The notes beneath the pieces are model-generated. The model saw only the letters and a list, made by a program, of their open reading frames with translations, ran no database searches and had not been told where the DNA came from. DNA of 49,720 nucleotides, from NCBI GenBank assembly GCA_964529555.1, contig CAZGWV010000015.1:1-49720 (forward strand), read 5' to 3'. The position numbers were made by a program, and so were the translations under genes. This DNA is from UBA7672 sp964529555 (GTDB lineage: Bacteria; Pseudomonadota; Alphaproteobacteria; Caulobacterales; Hyphomonadaceae). Positions 7,973-16,683 of this stretch are shown here, one piece after another (within the stretch, counting starts at the first letter, position 1; each line of letters begins with the position of its first letter).

Positions 7973-8925
7973 CGTGGCGCCTCGGTGCGTTCGAGAACGG
8001 CGGCGATAGCCGACTCGATGGTGCGGCCGTCGATTTCCGCAGCGGGCGACAGCACGCAGCGATGGCGCAGGGCAGGAAGCGCCAGCGCCTTGATGTCGTC
8101 TGGAATGACAAAGTCCCGCCCATCGAGACATGCGCGCGCACGCGCGGCGGCTGCGAGCATGGCGCTGGCGCGCGGGCTCGCCCCCGTCGCAATGTCCGGG
8201 CTTGTGCGTGTCTCCCTGACGAGGCGCACGACATAGCCGACGACCTCTTCCGTCATCCTGATTCCGGCAACGCAGGCCGCAGCCGCATCCAGCACGGCGC
8301 CGTTGGCCACGCTCTGCACGCCCGCGTCTTCAACGGACACAGCGCCAGAACGGGCGCCATGACTGGCGACGATCCGCATCTCCTCCGCTTCGCTCGGATA
8401 GTCGAGTACGTGCTTGAAGAGAAAGCGATCGAGCTGCGCCTCGGGCAGGGCGTATGTCCCCTGATGCTCGATCGGGTTCTGGGTTGCGACCACCATGAAC
8501 CACGGATTGAGCGCATGCCTCACGCCGTCGATCGTGATGGCCCGTTCCTGCATGGCTTCCAGCAGGGCGGCCTGGGTTTTTGGCGGCGTCCTGTTGATCT
8601 CGTCCGCGAGAACCAGATCGTTGAACAGCGGCCCCTTGACGAGGTTGAACGTGTTGGTCCGAAAATCGAACAGGTTGGCGCCGATGATGTCGCCCGGCAG
8701 CAGGTCGGGCGTGAATTGGATACGGCCCGAGCCAAGTCCCACAGCCTTCGCGAATGAACGCGCGAGGAGCGTTTTGGCGACGCCGGGCACGCCTTCCAGC
8801 AAGACGTGGCCACGGGCAAACAACGCGCACAACAGCGCAGACACCGCGGCGTCCTGGCCCACCACGACCTTTGAAACCTCGCCGTGAATGCGGCCTGCAA
8901 GCTCTTTAACGTCGGCTACGTTCAC
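7969..8925 (-). CDS. MoxR-family AAA+ ATPase
   Basis: A 318-residue cytoplasmic ATPase. Walker A is GVPGVAKT at residues 45-52 (Lys51); Walker B is LVLADE with Asp108/Glu109; the sensor region TQNPIEHQGTYALPEAQLDRFLF is the MoxR hallmark, and the C-terminal lid is present. MoxR proteins act as chaperones for partner vWA/DUF58 proteins, which fits the next gene downstream. Its start lies 20 bases inside the end of the DUF4350 gene. Confidence 0.95.
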   Translation of the reverse strand: MNVADVKELAGRIHGEVSKVVVGQDAAVSALLCALFARGHVLLEGVPGVAKTLLARSFAKAVGLGSGRIQFTPDLLPGDIIGANLFDFRTNTFNLVKGPLFNDLVLADEINRTPPKTQAALLEAMQERAITIDGVRHALNPWFMVVATQNPIEHQGTYALPEAQLDRFLFKHVLDYPSEAEEMRIVASHGARSGAVSVEDAGVQSVANGAVLDAAAACVAGIRMTEEVVGYVVRLVRETRTSPDIATGASPRASAMLAAAARARACLDGRDFVIPDDIKALALPALRHRCVLSPAAEIDGRTIESAIAAVLERTEAPR

Positions 8926-10150
8926 GTCCCAACTCCTGCTTCCATTTGTATATGCGCTTCATCGCCTGCAGCATTGCCGTAACATGCGTGGCTTTCGCTA
9001 CATCGCTCGCAAGTTCGGAAAAGCGCGGCATATCCGGCTCCGCCCGTCGCAGCGCATCGAGCGTTGCGGCCTGTTGCGCATCGCTCGCTGTCGGGGAGAG
9101 TCCGAGCGAGCTTATGGCCTGCCTGCGCACCATCGCGACATACCGCGCAGCCACACCTGCATTGCGTCCCGCCTGCACGATGAGCTTGGCCGTGTTGTCC
9201 ACCAGCGCAATCTTGCCGAAGGGAATGCCGCGTCCGGCCGGCTTCCCCGGCGGACCGGCCAGCGCAACCACGGCAACCAGAGCGCCCGCGAACACGAGGC
9301 ACAGCACAGCCGGCAGGAAAGGCGGGGACAATGCAAGCTGCAGCATGTTGCGCGAACGCGACATGCCATGAAGCGTGACATCGAATGTGATCGGCGCGTC
9401 ACCGTGGGTGAGCTTGTCGAAAATGGCGATGGCCGTGCGCGCGGTCAGCGGCGAACTCAAACCGTGGGTGTTGAGCAAGTCCGGGTCCGACAGGACATAG
9501 GCAATAATTTCATACTCGCCTTCATCCCACACCGCCGCCAGAACGATGTTGCCGGAGCGGTCGGTGACAATCGGATCGAGGGACTCGCCGCTAATCGTCT
9601 GGAGGCGCTCGACAGGTCCGATCGCCAGCGGTTCTTCCGTCTCGACATCCACCAGACCGTCCGAGGCTGCGCCAGCAGCCCGGCTCACTGACACATCGTA
9701 AGCCACCGTGCTTATCGTCGCCTCGATTGCTTCCAGCGCCACAAGGCCGGTCTTGTCGACCCACATGGGATTGTCAGTTCGTGGTCGCGTCCGCCATTTC
9801 GGCAGGATGATGAGATTGTTGGCATAGACGGCGCCTAAGTCTTGCCACGTAATCTCACGTCCTGCGGGCGGTGACAGAACAACGAATGCGCCATCGTTCA
9901 TCGTCTCTTCAAGCGCGCCTCGGCTGATACGAACGGCATGTCCCGAAGCCTCCAGCAGCCGCGCAATGCCGGCGAAACCCACGGCTGATTGTGACTGGGC
10001 GTGTTCGTGGCTGTGATCCGGGCTGCGAAGATCGTCGGCAAAAGCAAGCAGCACAAGAAAAGCGGAGAAGGCGACTATCCCCACCACGATCATGGCAAGA
10101 ACGGCCTTGACCGAAAACGGGCTGGACGTTTGCGACGGCCGAGCGTTCAT
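8906..10150 (-). CDS. DUF4350-domain membrane protein
   Basis: A 414-residue protein: an N-terminal membrane helix around residues 13-38, a long extracytoplasmic segment with the GFAGIARLLEASGHAV and GALEETMNDGAFVVLSPP pattern of DUF4350, a second helix near residues 280-300 (PAVLCLVFAGALVAVVALA), and a cytoplasmic tail rich in basic helices. The first 14 codons of the open frame (from 10195) are dropped because ATG at 10150 overlaps the DUF4129 stop as ATGA. The function is unknown; it is conserved beside MoxR/DUF58 in many Proteobacteria. Confidence 0.82.
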   Translation of the reverse strand: MNARPSQTSSPFSVKAVLAMIVVGIVAFSAFLVLLAFADDLRSPDHSHEHAQSQSAVGFAGIARLLEASGHAVRISRGALEETMNDGAFVVLSPPAGREITWQDLGAVYANNLIILPKWRTRPRTDNPMWVDKTGLVALEAIEATISTVAYDVSVSRAAGAASDGLVDVETEEPLAIGPVERLQTISGESLDPIVTDRSGNIVLAAVWDEGEYEIIAYVLSDPDLLNTHGLSSPLTARTAIAIFDKLTHGDAPITFDVTLHGMSRSRNMLQLALSPPFLPAVLCLVFAGALVAVVALAGPPGKPAGRGIPFGKIALVDNTAKLIVQAGRNAGVAARYVAMVRRQAISSLGLSPTASDAQQAATLDALRRAEPDMPRFSELASDVAKATHVTAMLQAMKRIYKWKQELGRERSRR

Positions 10151-10803
10151 CTCCACGCCTCGGGCAGCGCGAAGTCCGCGTAGGCTTTGCGACATGCAGT
10201 GTAGTCGCTCTCGTCCAGCCGCGCGCCGCCAAACCAGGATCGCTCCACGGCGCGAACGAGCGGCGCAAACGCTTCGCTTGCGGCCGCCGAAAGCACGGGC
10301 AATTGGGCGATCTCCCGTCCGGTCTGGGCCTGGCGGATGGAACGTGGAGAGCGCAACCGGATGTCGTCAATGGATCGGTGAAGCAACGCGCGGACTGCAT
10401 CGTCGAAACGCCCTTCCGCCGCAAGTTCATCCGCATTCCTGAGCAGCGCACGCGCTTTCTCCGGCTCGGGGCGATAGACGCTTTGTTGAACGGGGGGCTT
10501 GTCGGGGGCCTTCTGGCGGCCGTAACGCGCCTGCCAGATCTCGCGCCCGATAAAGAAAAGGATCGCCACGATTACGGCAGCCAGCCCGCTCCAGAAGATG
10601 AGCGTGAATACCGGCTCCAGAAAACGCAGGAACTCGACGAATGCAGTGTTCGGTTGCGGCTGAACCTGCTCGGGCGGGGCGGTGAACGTGAACTGGAGGC
10701 TCTTGTCCTGCAGGATACGGCGATGCGCCTCGTCCAGCTCGTCGGCGAGCGCTGCGGGCGCGACCACCCATCCTGAAATGAAGACCCCAAACCGCAAGAA
10801 CAT
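10147..10803 (-). CDS. DUF4129-domain membrane protein, first gene of the MoxR operon
   Basis: A 218-residue protein. A hydrophobic start (FGVFISGWVVAPAALA) may be a signal peptide. One membrane helix (LIFWSGLAAVIVAILFFIGREIW) lies near residues 68-90. The C-terminal DUF4129 motif is visible as ARALLRNADELAAEGRFDDAVRALLHRSI, ending SDYTACRKAY-like (here ESDYTACRKAYADF). It opens a six-gene minus-strand operon in which every junction overlaps or nearly overlaps. No clear Shine-Dalgarno sequence precedes 10803, so the exact start is uncertain. Confidence 0.82.
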   Translation of the reverse strand: MFLRFGVFISGWVVAPAALADELDEAHRRILQDKSLQFTFTAPPEQVQPQPNTAFVEFLRFLEPVFTLIFWSGLAAVIVAILFFIGREIWQARYGRQKAPDKPPVQQSVYRPEPEKARALLRNADELAAEGRFDDAVRALLHRSIDDIRLRSPRSIRQAQTGREIAQLPVLSAAASEAFAPLVRAVERSWFGGARLDESDYTACRKAYADFALPEAWR

Positions 10804-11045
10804 TCCCCGATCGCCTGCCAGCTTACCGGGGCGAGGCGTCCTGGGAATAGGGCAGACCGATAGCCGCTTGGCAAGAAAGGAGGTCGGACCGACCCGGCAT
10901 TCGGATTTCGTCGGACTCTATCGCCCATCACCATAGTTTCGAGCCAGCTCGTCAGCGCCCGAGGGTTGGGCTGGCGCCTTGGCGCCTTCTTCGCCGTTCA
11001 ATAGAGTTGCGGCGTGGGGCGAGGGAGTCTTTAAAGGGGGCGCCG

Positions 11046-11711
11046 TTGAGAATAGCTCTGGCAATCGCGTGCTGGCTGGCGGTCGCATCGGCGGCCATCG
11101 CTCAAACGCCGCCGGCAGGTGACGCAGAAGCCCAGGACAAAATCGTCATTACAGGCGCGTCCGACGTGGATCGCGCGTACGATCTCTTTCGCCAGCTCGA
11201 TCAATCCGGCCTCTGCCAGGTCGGTGTCGAGACGCCGCGGGGCGTTTCCTGCGCCCAGGCGACCTATGAAGTTTATAATGCGGACGGCGACTTTATCCGC
11301 CGATGCAGCTTGCCCATATTTTCCGTGGTCGATGGGATGAGAGAATTTCCGGTCGACGAGGAGAACCCGCAACCGGCAGGATCGACCGGAGCCCTGGTTC
11401 GCCAGGGTCAATTCTTTCAGGAAGACAACGGCGGATTCGTCAAACCCGAGCGGGAAGGGTACTTCGCCTACTCATTCGACCGCACAACATGCGGGAAAGA
11501 CCGGAAGCATGATGTTGCACTGGTTCCGCTTGATCAGCTGATCGACCCGAGAACCTCGGATGGCAGCTCCTTCGTCCTTGTTTCGATCATCGGGTATCGG
11601 CAGGCCAAGGAAATCTGTGCGCGCTCGAAAGAGCATTGCGTATTGGAGCTCTTCGACCAGGCGCGCGCGCTCAAGCGCGGGGCGCTGGACCAGCTTTGGC
11701 CGCTCTACTAA
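11046..11711 (+). CDS. Secreted Cys-rich protein of unknown function
   Basis: A 221-residue product from the preferred TTG at 11046, which follows AAAGGGGG; an alternative TTG at 11007 adds 13 residues. A signal peptide of about 20 residues ends AIAQ. The mature part has six Cys, several in pairs within short distance (GLCQ/VSCAQ, EICARSKEHC), which suggests disulfides in the periplasm. A segment CAQATYEVYNADGDFIRRC resembles no family I recognise. It stands alone, divergent from the DUF4129 operon across 242 bases. I cannot assign a function. Confidence 0.7.
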   Translation: MRIALAIACWLAVASAAIAQTPPAGDAEAQDKIVITGASDVDRAYDLFRQLDQSGLCQVGVETPRGVSCAQATYEVYNADGDFIRRCSLPIFSVVDGMREFPVDEENPQPAGSTGALVRQGQFFQEDNGGFVKPEREGYFAYSFDRTTCGKDRKHDVALVPLDQLIDPRTSDGSSFVLVSIIGYRQAKEICARSKEHCVLELFDQARALKRGALDQLWPLY

Positions 11712-11952
11712 TGGCGCAATAGGGCGTCTCGCACATTGGCTTCGTTCGATAGCTGGATGCGTAGGGAAGCGGCCGCTTTGCCCTCCCGCCCGTCGCGGCG
11801 CGGGCGGCGCGAAAGGCGACATCGACACCTCGGGCCCGATCATTCGAGTGGGAGCAGGATCGGGCAGGCGCGGCGGGCCCTCCAGCAACGGCTGTTCGGC
11901 GTGTGAAGGTCATCGCGCCGATCCGGTAAGTACGGCCTGCTACGCGACCCCT

Positions 11953-12846
11953 TCAGTCAAGCCACTGACTCAAAGTTGGCTCGATTGCGTCCGCCCAGAT
12001 TTCATATCCGGGCGTCGCCGGATGTACGCCGTCCGCCATCGAGCCTTCGACGAACGAACCCTCCGGGGTGAGAAAGCGGTCGCCGATATCGAGAAAGAAG
12101 ATGTGCTCACCGTCAGCGAGCCGGGAAAGGTGGTCGTTGATCTCCCGGACGATCGCACGGTCTGCGGAGTTCGCACCGCCCCGTGGGAAGATTCCGAGCA
12201 GCAGGATTTTCGCCGCTGGCTGGCGCTGCCGGATTTCCGCGATAATGGCCGCATCGCCCGCCGCAATGTCAGCGTTGTCGTTGCGCCGGATATTGTTGGT
12301 GCCCAGCATGAGCACAACAGCCCTGGCGGTGAAGCCCTCCAGCTCGCCGTTCTGCACGCGCCAGAGCACATCCTGCGTCGTGTCGCCGGATATGCCGAAG
12401 TTCGCCGCGCGGCGATGGCCGTAATAGCTGTTCCAGACGGTCTGGCCGCGATCGCCGCGACCGAAGAAGTCGGTGATGGAATCCCCCAGGAAGAGGAGAT
12501 CGATCTCTCCGCGCCGGGCGACTTCCAGAAAGCAGCGATGTTTCGGCATCGCCCCATCCCGGATCGGCCGCGCAACGGCCGCGCCTGGCAAAGGCGGAAT
12601 CGGTCGAGACGCGCGGGCTTCCTGTTGCGCGCGGTATTCGGAGAGCAGCCGCTCGCGCATTTCCGGCGTCACCGTCGCATTCGCGCAGGCCGGCTGTGAA
12701 AGCGGATTCGGATTTCCGGGGCCCGTCGGCGGCGGCGCCGCCGATGCGCAAGCCGAGACGGCGAGGGCGACGATCGCACCGGACACCACCCGCATGCGGG
12801 CTGAGGCGCAATGAGCAGGCCGGCCGTTGAATGTTGGTCCGGGCAT
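11953..12846 (-). CDS. SGNH/GDSL-family lipoprotein esterase
   Basis: A 297-residue envelope enzyme. A membrane-anchor signal with lipobox VSAC lies near residues 26-33. The four SGNH blocks are visible: LFLGDSIT (catalytic Ser), ANFGISGDTTQDVLWR (Gly), LMLGTNNIRR (Asn), and DGVHPATPGY (Asp/His). This form resembles the platelet-activating-factor acetylhydrolase-like GDSL enzymes that are often acetylesterases in polysaccharide loci. It is divergent from the CE8 operon and shares its regulatory region, so removal of acetyl groups from pectin is a reasonable inference. AAGGAG before 12846 supports this start; the Met at 12795 is an alternative. Confidence 0.85.
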   Translation of the reverse strand: MPGPTFNGRPAHCASARMRVVSGAIVALAVSACASAAPPPTGPGNPNPLSQPACANATVTPEMRERLLSEYRAQQEARASRPIPPLPGAAVARPIRDGAMPKHRCFLEVARRGEIDLLFLGDSITDFFGRGDRGQTVWNSYYGHRRAANFGISGDTTQDVLWRVQNGELEGFTARAVVLMLGTNNIRRNDNADIAAGDAAIIAEIRQRQPAAKILLLGIFPRGGANSADRAIVREINDHLSRLADGEHIFFLDIGDRFLTPEGSFVEGSMADGVHPATPGYEIWADAIEPTLSQWLD

Positions 12847-12903
12847 CGGCGGACGGCTCCTTCATCGAGACTGCTGGGTTCGACGGCTCTTGTTTTGCAG
12901 TCC

Positions 12904-12918
12904 ACTTTGATTGTAAAT
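12904..12918 (+). promoter_or_regulatory. Candidate island operator, copy 1 (weakest)
   Basis: ACTTTGATTGTAAAT. It matches the pattern seen at four other places (arms RYTTR and YAAAT around GACYK) at about 12 of 15 positions. It lies in the divergent gap between the SGNH esterase and the CE8 operon, 41 bases before the CE8 start. Recognised by eye only. Confidence 0.4.
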
Positions 12919-12928
12919 GAGCGCCAAT

Positions 12929-12942
12929 AGATACCGGTGTCA
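12929..12942. promoter_or_regulatory. LacI-type palindrome, imperfect copy
   Basis: AGATACCGGTGTCA matches the perfect palindrome TGACACCGGTGTCA found upstream of the TonB receptor at 12 of 14 positions. A central CG in an even-length palindrome is typical of LacI-family operators. It sits 17 bases before the CE8 start codon. Confidence 0.5.
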
Positions 12943-12959
12943 ACACTGGAGGCTCAGGG

Positions 12960-14069
12960 GTGGAAGCAAATCGGGCGGCGTGGACACGTCGAAGTCTCCT
13001 CGCCGGAGCTGTTGCTGTCGGCGCATCAGGCTGCAGTCACGCGCGGCTCCGGTCGGCCGACGCAGTTGTCGGACCTGGGGCGTTTGCGTCGGTCGGCGCC
13101 GCGCTCGATGCCGCGCCGGCGGCCGCAACGACGCCTTATCGTATTCTCGTGCGCTCGGGGCGCTGGCGCGAGAAGCTGACGGTCGACAAGCCCAACATCC
13201 ACATCGTCGGCGAGGATGGCGCCGGAACGGTGCTGGATTTCGACGCCGCCGCCGGCCTCAGGGATCCCGAAGGCAATGCCTGGGGGACGTCGCGCTCTGC
13301 GAGCCTGACGATCGCGGCGCCGGGGTGCGCGCTGCGGAACCTCACCGTCACAAACAGCTTCGACTATGTCGGCGCGCGCGCGTATCCTGAGAACAATCCG
13401 GCCGGCAACGGGCTGCAGGCGGTTGCGCTGGCGGTCGCGCGACAGGCCGACCGTACGCTCATCGACAACGTGACCATAACGGGATGGCAGGACACGCTGC
13501 TGGTCAACGCCGGCCGGTCCCTGTTTCGCAACTGCCGGATCGAAGGCGCTGTCGACTATATCTTCGGTGCGGGGACCGCGTATTTCGAGACGTGCGAGAT
13601 CCTCACGCGCGGGCGGCCAGACATGGCGTCGGCGCGGCAAGGCTACATCACTGCGCCGAGCACGCTGCTTTCAACGCCGTATGGACTCGTCTTCGAAGCA
13701 TGCCGGCTGACGCGCACGCCCGGTCTCAAGCCAGGATCCATTGCGCTTGGCCGGCCCTGGCGCCCGACCGCGACGTTTGAGGATGGGCGTTATGGAAATC
13801 CCGAAGCGGTGGGGCAGTCGGTATTCCTGCGTTGCTGGATGGACGAGCACATCGATCCCGATGGATGGGATCGCATGGCGTTCGGGGCGAAGGGTGGCGG
13901 CCGCGGCTGGACCGAACCCGAGGAGGCCCGCTTCTTCGAGTTCGAATCCATCGGGCCGGGCGCCGTTGCATCGCCAAAGCGGCGACGCCTCGCAACTCCG
14001 GTTGCGGCGCGCTTCAGCCGCTCCGCCGTCCTTGGGGATTGGGCCCTTCTTGGCGACGGGAAAGCGTGA
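12960..14069 (+). CDS. Pectinesterase, CE8, exported (Tat/lipoprotein-like signal)
   Basis: A 369-residue enzyme that removes methyl esters from homogalacturonan. A twin-arginine start (TRRSLLAGAVAVGASGC) combines a Tat motif with a lipobox ending at Cys25. The CE8 fold follows from about residue 37. Catalytic motifs are intact: GLQAVAL (Gln153), GWQDTL (Asp178, acid/base), VDYIFG (Asp199, nucleophile) and LGRPW (Arg265). GTG at 12960 follows GGAGG. This is the first gene of an eight-gene plus-strand operon (CE8, CE12, two esterases, GH105, transporter, PL22, rhaM) with junctions from -11 to +23 bases. Two candidate operators lie immediately upstream. Confidence 0.93.
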   Translation: MEANRAAWTRRSLLAGAVAVGASGCSHARLRSADAVVGPGAFASVGAALDAAPAAATTPYRILVRSGRWREKLTVDKPNIHIVGEDGAGTVLDFDAAAGLRDPEGNAWGTSRSASLTIAAPGCALRNLTVTNSFDYVGARAYPENNPAGNGLQAVALAVARQADRTLIDNVTITGWQDTLLVNAGRSLFRNCRIEGAVDYIFGAGTAYFETCEILTRGRPDMASARQGYITAPSTLLSTPYGLVFEACRLTRTPGLKPGSIALGRPWRPTATFEDGRYGNPEAVGQSVFLRCWMDEHIDPDGWDRMAFGAKGGGRGWTEPEEARFFEFESIGPGAVASPKRRRLATPVAARFSRSAVLGDWALLGDGKA

Positions 14070-14857
14070 TGGCTATGAGAAGACTCGGGCTCATCCTTGC
14101 CGTCTGCCTGAGTTGCGCCGCGCCGGCGCAGACGCAGGACGCACCGCCGAAATACCGCGTCTTCCTGGCGGGCGATTCCACCATGCAGGCAAACAGCGGC
14201 TACGGCGGAGCCCTGTGCGCCCGCTTTGGCAAGGACGTAACCTGTTCAAATCGCGCCGTCGGAGGGCGCAGTTCCAAGAGCTATCGCGTCGATGGCTACT
14301 GGGGACGCCTCATGGCGTCGGTGCTGCAGTATGCGGGGGAAGAAGAGACCTTCGTCCTGATCCAGCTTGGGCACAATGACGGCTCGAGCATTCCGGCGCG
14401 TCACACGGAGCTTCCGCAATACGAGGCAAACATGCGCGCCTTCGTCGACGATGTGCTCGCAGCGGGCGGCGTCCCGGTGCTGATCACACCCGTGACGGAC
14501 AGGTGGTTCGACGACTGGACGTTGAAACCGGGCCTTGCGCCCTGGGCGGACATCACGAGACGCATCGCCGAAGAGAAGGGCGTGATCCTGATCGATCTCT
14601 ACGCGCAAAGCCGCGCAGCCGTGGAGGCCATGGGCCCCTCGCAGGCCGCGCTGCTCGCGCCCGAGGACCCGCCGCCCGAGGTTCGCGTCGCCGCGCGAAA
14701 CGGGAACACGATCTGGCCGGAAAAGCGTGAACCCGGATCGAAATGGGATCATGTTCATCTCGGAAAGCGTGGCGCCGACCTGTTCTCCGCCATGGTCGCG
14801 GATGGCCTGCGCCAGAAGATTCCAGAACTCGCGGCATATCTGACCGATGGTGAGTGA
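14069..14857 (+). CDS. Rhamnogalacturonan acetylesterase, CE12
   Basis: A 262-residue SGNH hydrolase with a signal peptide (LGLILAVCLSCAAPAQA-like, ending PAQTQ). CE12 blocks: FLAGDSTM (Ser), NRAVGGRSSKS (Gly), IQLGHND (Asn), and DHVHLGKRGADL (Asp/His). GDSTM and GGRSSKS are the forms seen in rhamnogalacturonan acetylesterases such as RhgT/YesT. It would deacetylate galacturonate residues in the RG-I backbone in the periplasm. The ATG overlaps the CE8 stop by one base; a GTG one codon earlier is an alternative start. Confidence 0.92.
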   Translation: MAMRRLGLILAVCLSCAAPAQTQDAPPKYRVFLAGDSTMQANSGYGGALCARFGKDVTCSNRAVGGRSSKSYRVDGYWGRLMASVLQYAGEEETFVLIQLGHNDGSSIPARHTELPQYEANMRAFVDDVLAAGGVPVLITPVTDRWFDDWTLKPGLAPWADITRRIAEEKGVILIDLYAQSRAAVEAMGPSQAALLAPEDPPPEVRVAARNGNTIWPEKREPGSKWDHVHLGKRGADLFSAMVADGLRQKIPELAAYLTDGE

Positions 14858-15719
14858 TATTCCCATCTGGCCGGGACCGGCGCCGGGCGCTCCGAACCCG
14901 CCGCCGCCTCATATCGTCTTGCCTCGCGAAGACGGAGGCGGCACGAATGCCATGTCCGTCGCCGTGCCGGGTTTCGCGGTCCATCGCCCATCGGCGCCCA
15001 ATGGCCATGCCCTTCTGCTGTGTCAGGGGGGAGGCTATCAGCGCGTCGGCCGGGTCAATCTCATACCCGAATGGTTCGCCGCGCAGGGTTTTGTCGTCTT
15101 CGACCTTGCCTATCGATTGGCGGCGCAGAACTGGGCAGCCGGGCCGGATGTCGCCTTGCAGGATGCGCAACAGGCAATCCGCGAGATTCGCCGTCGCGCC
15201 TCCGAGTTCGGCGTTCGGGGCGTGGTTGGCGTTGCAGGGTTCTCGTCCGGCGGGCACGTCGCGGCGTCGCTTGCAACCCGGTTCGGCGAGCCGCTGGGCG
15301 ACGATCCGCGTACGATGGGAATTCCCGCGCGTCCCGACTTCGCACTGCTGATGTGTCCCGTGATCGTCATGGTCGGGGCGGGCGTGCACGAGGCGTCGCG
15401 TCAGAATCTTTTCGGCGATGCGCGCGACCCGGCAGAGCTTGAACGCCGATCGCCCGAGAAGCGCGTCACGGCCGAAACGCCGCCAACGCTTCTCGTTCAT
15501 GCCGCCGACGATCCTGTCGTCCCCGCGGATAACAGTCTCGCCATGTACACATCGCTGAGAGCGGCCGGCGTGCCCGCTCAGCTGCACATATTCGCGGAAG
15601 GCGGCCACCTGATGTCGCAGGGTTTCCGTCCCGACACCCCGCTCACGGCCTATCCGGCCCTCATCCTCGACTGGTTCCACGCCCGGTTCTCGCCGGAGCA
15701 GAAGGAGGAGGGCGCATGA
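14847..15719 (+). CDS. Alpha/beta-hydrolase esterase without export signal
   Basis: A 290-residue esterase/lipase-type protein. It starts directly with the domain sequence DIPIWPGPAPG and shows no signal peptide, so it is probably cytoplasmic. Motifs: the oxyanion region LLLCQGGGYQRVGR, nucleophile elbow GFSSGGH, the acid in AADDPVV, and the His in EGGHLMSQGF. The pattern resembles BD-FAE/acetylxylan-esterase-like enzymes. It overlaps the CE12 gene by 11 bases and the next esterase by 4 (ATGA). The next gene is a clear paralogue with an export signal. It probably removes acetyl groups from imported oligosaccharides; the substrate is inferred from context. Confidence 0.85.
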   Translation: MVSDIPIWPGPAPGAPNPPPPHIVLPREDGGGTNAMSVAVPGFAVHRPSAPNGHALLLCQGGGYQRVGRVNLIPEWFAAQGFVVFDLAYRLAAQNWAAGPDVALQDAQQAIREIRRRASEFGVRGVVGVAGFSSGGHVAASLATRFGEPLGDDPRTMGIPARPDFALLMCPVIVMVGAGVHEASRQNLFGDARDPAELERRSPEKRVTAETPPTLLVHAADDPVVPADNSLAMYTSLRAAGVPAQLHIFAEGGHLMSQGFRPDTPLTAYPALILDWFHARFSPEQKEEGA

Positions 15720-16669
15720 TCCCGCATCGTCGCCAGGTCATGGGTGGACTCGTTGCGGCGGGCGCGGCGGGTATTGCAGGATGCACGGCGACGCCTGCGC
15801 CCGGCGCTGCGCCCGAAGGCAGGCCGCCATCGGAGCCGGATTTCTACATCTGGCCAAACGGGCCGCCGGGCCATCCCCCGTTTTCCGTGAAGCCTGACGA
15901 CAAATACCACGTCGCCAATCCCGGCATCTTCGTCTTTCGGCCGGCAAGGCCGAACGGTGTCGGCATTCTCATGTTCCAGGGCGGCGGCTATCAACTCGTC
16001 GGCCGGGGGGCCGGGGTTCCGGCCTGGTTTGCGAAGCGTGGGTTCACCGTCTTCGACATGCGCTATCGCCTTCCGCACGCCGGTTGGGAGGCGGGCCCGG
16101 ACGTGACGTTGCAGGACGCCCAGCGCGGCATGCGAATCTTCCGGGCAACCGCTGCGGACTATGGCGTCGATGCGGGCCGTATCGGCGTTATCGGCTTTTC
16201 CTCCGGTGGGCACATGGCGTCGTTTGCCGCCACAGCCTGGCATCGGGAACTGGCGCCCGTCGGGTCGGATCTCACCGGCGTGTCCGCGCGGCCTGATTTC
16301 GCATGCCTCGGCTGTCCGGTCGTCACGATGACCGATCCGTTCGCGCACCGTCCTTCGCGCCAGAGTCTGTTCGGCGAAACGACGACTCCGGGAGAACTCG
16401 CGCTGCGATCGCCCGAGAAGCTCGTCACATCGCAGACGCCGCCGATGTTCATGGTGCATGCTGGCGATGATCGCGTCGTATCGCCCCACAATTCCATCAT
16501 GCTCTTCACATCGCTGCGTGCGGCCGGGGTGAAGGCCGAGATGCACATCTTCGAGAAGGGCGGGCACAATATGGGTGCAGGCTTTTCTCCCGGATCGCCC
16601 TTGTCCGCATTTCCCGGCCTCATGCTCGGCTGGATGTCGCGGCAAGGTTTTCCGGCAACGGAAATCTGA
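15716..16669 (+). CDS. Alpha/beta-hydrolase esterase with Tat/lipoprotein-like signal
   Basis: A 317-residue paralogue of the preceding gene. The two share the order DFYIWPNGPPG / QGGGYQLVGRG / AGWEAGPDVTLQDAQ / GFSSGGHMAS / RQSLFGE / RSPEKLVT / LFTSLRAAGV / GGHNMGAGFSPGSPL. It differs by an N-terminal extension with a twin-arginine-like start (HRRQVMGGLVAAGAAGIAGC) and a lipobox, so it is predicted to be exported. Presumed acetylesterase for pectin fragments in the periplasm. It is translationally coupled to the previous gene (ATGA). Confidence 0.86.
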   Translation: MIPHRRQVMGGLVAAGAAGIAGCTATPAPGAAPEGRPPSEPDFYIWPNGPPGHPPFSVKPDDKYHVANPGIFVFRPARPNGVGILMFQGGGYQLVGRGAGVPAWFAKRGFTVFDMRYRLPHAGWEAGPDVTLQDAQRGMRIFRATAADYGVDAGRIGVIGFSSGGHMASFAATAWHRELAPVGSDLTGVSARPDFACLGCPVVTMTDPFAHRPSRQSLFGETTTPGELALRSPEKLVTSQTPPMFMVHAGDDRVVSPHNSIMLFTSLRAAGVKAEMHIFEKGGHNMGAGFSPGSPLSAFPGLMLGWMSRQGFPATEI

Positions 16670-16683
16670 AGGAGGGGCCCCGC

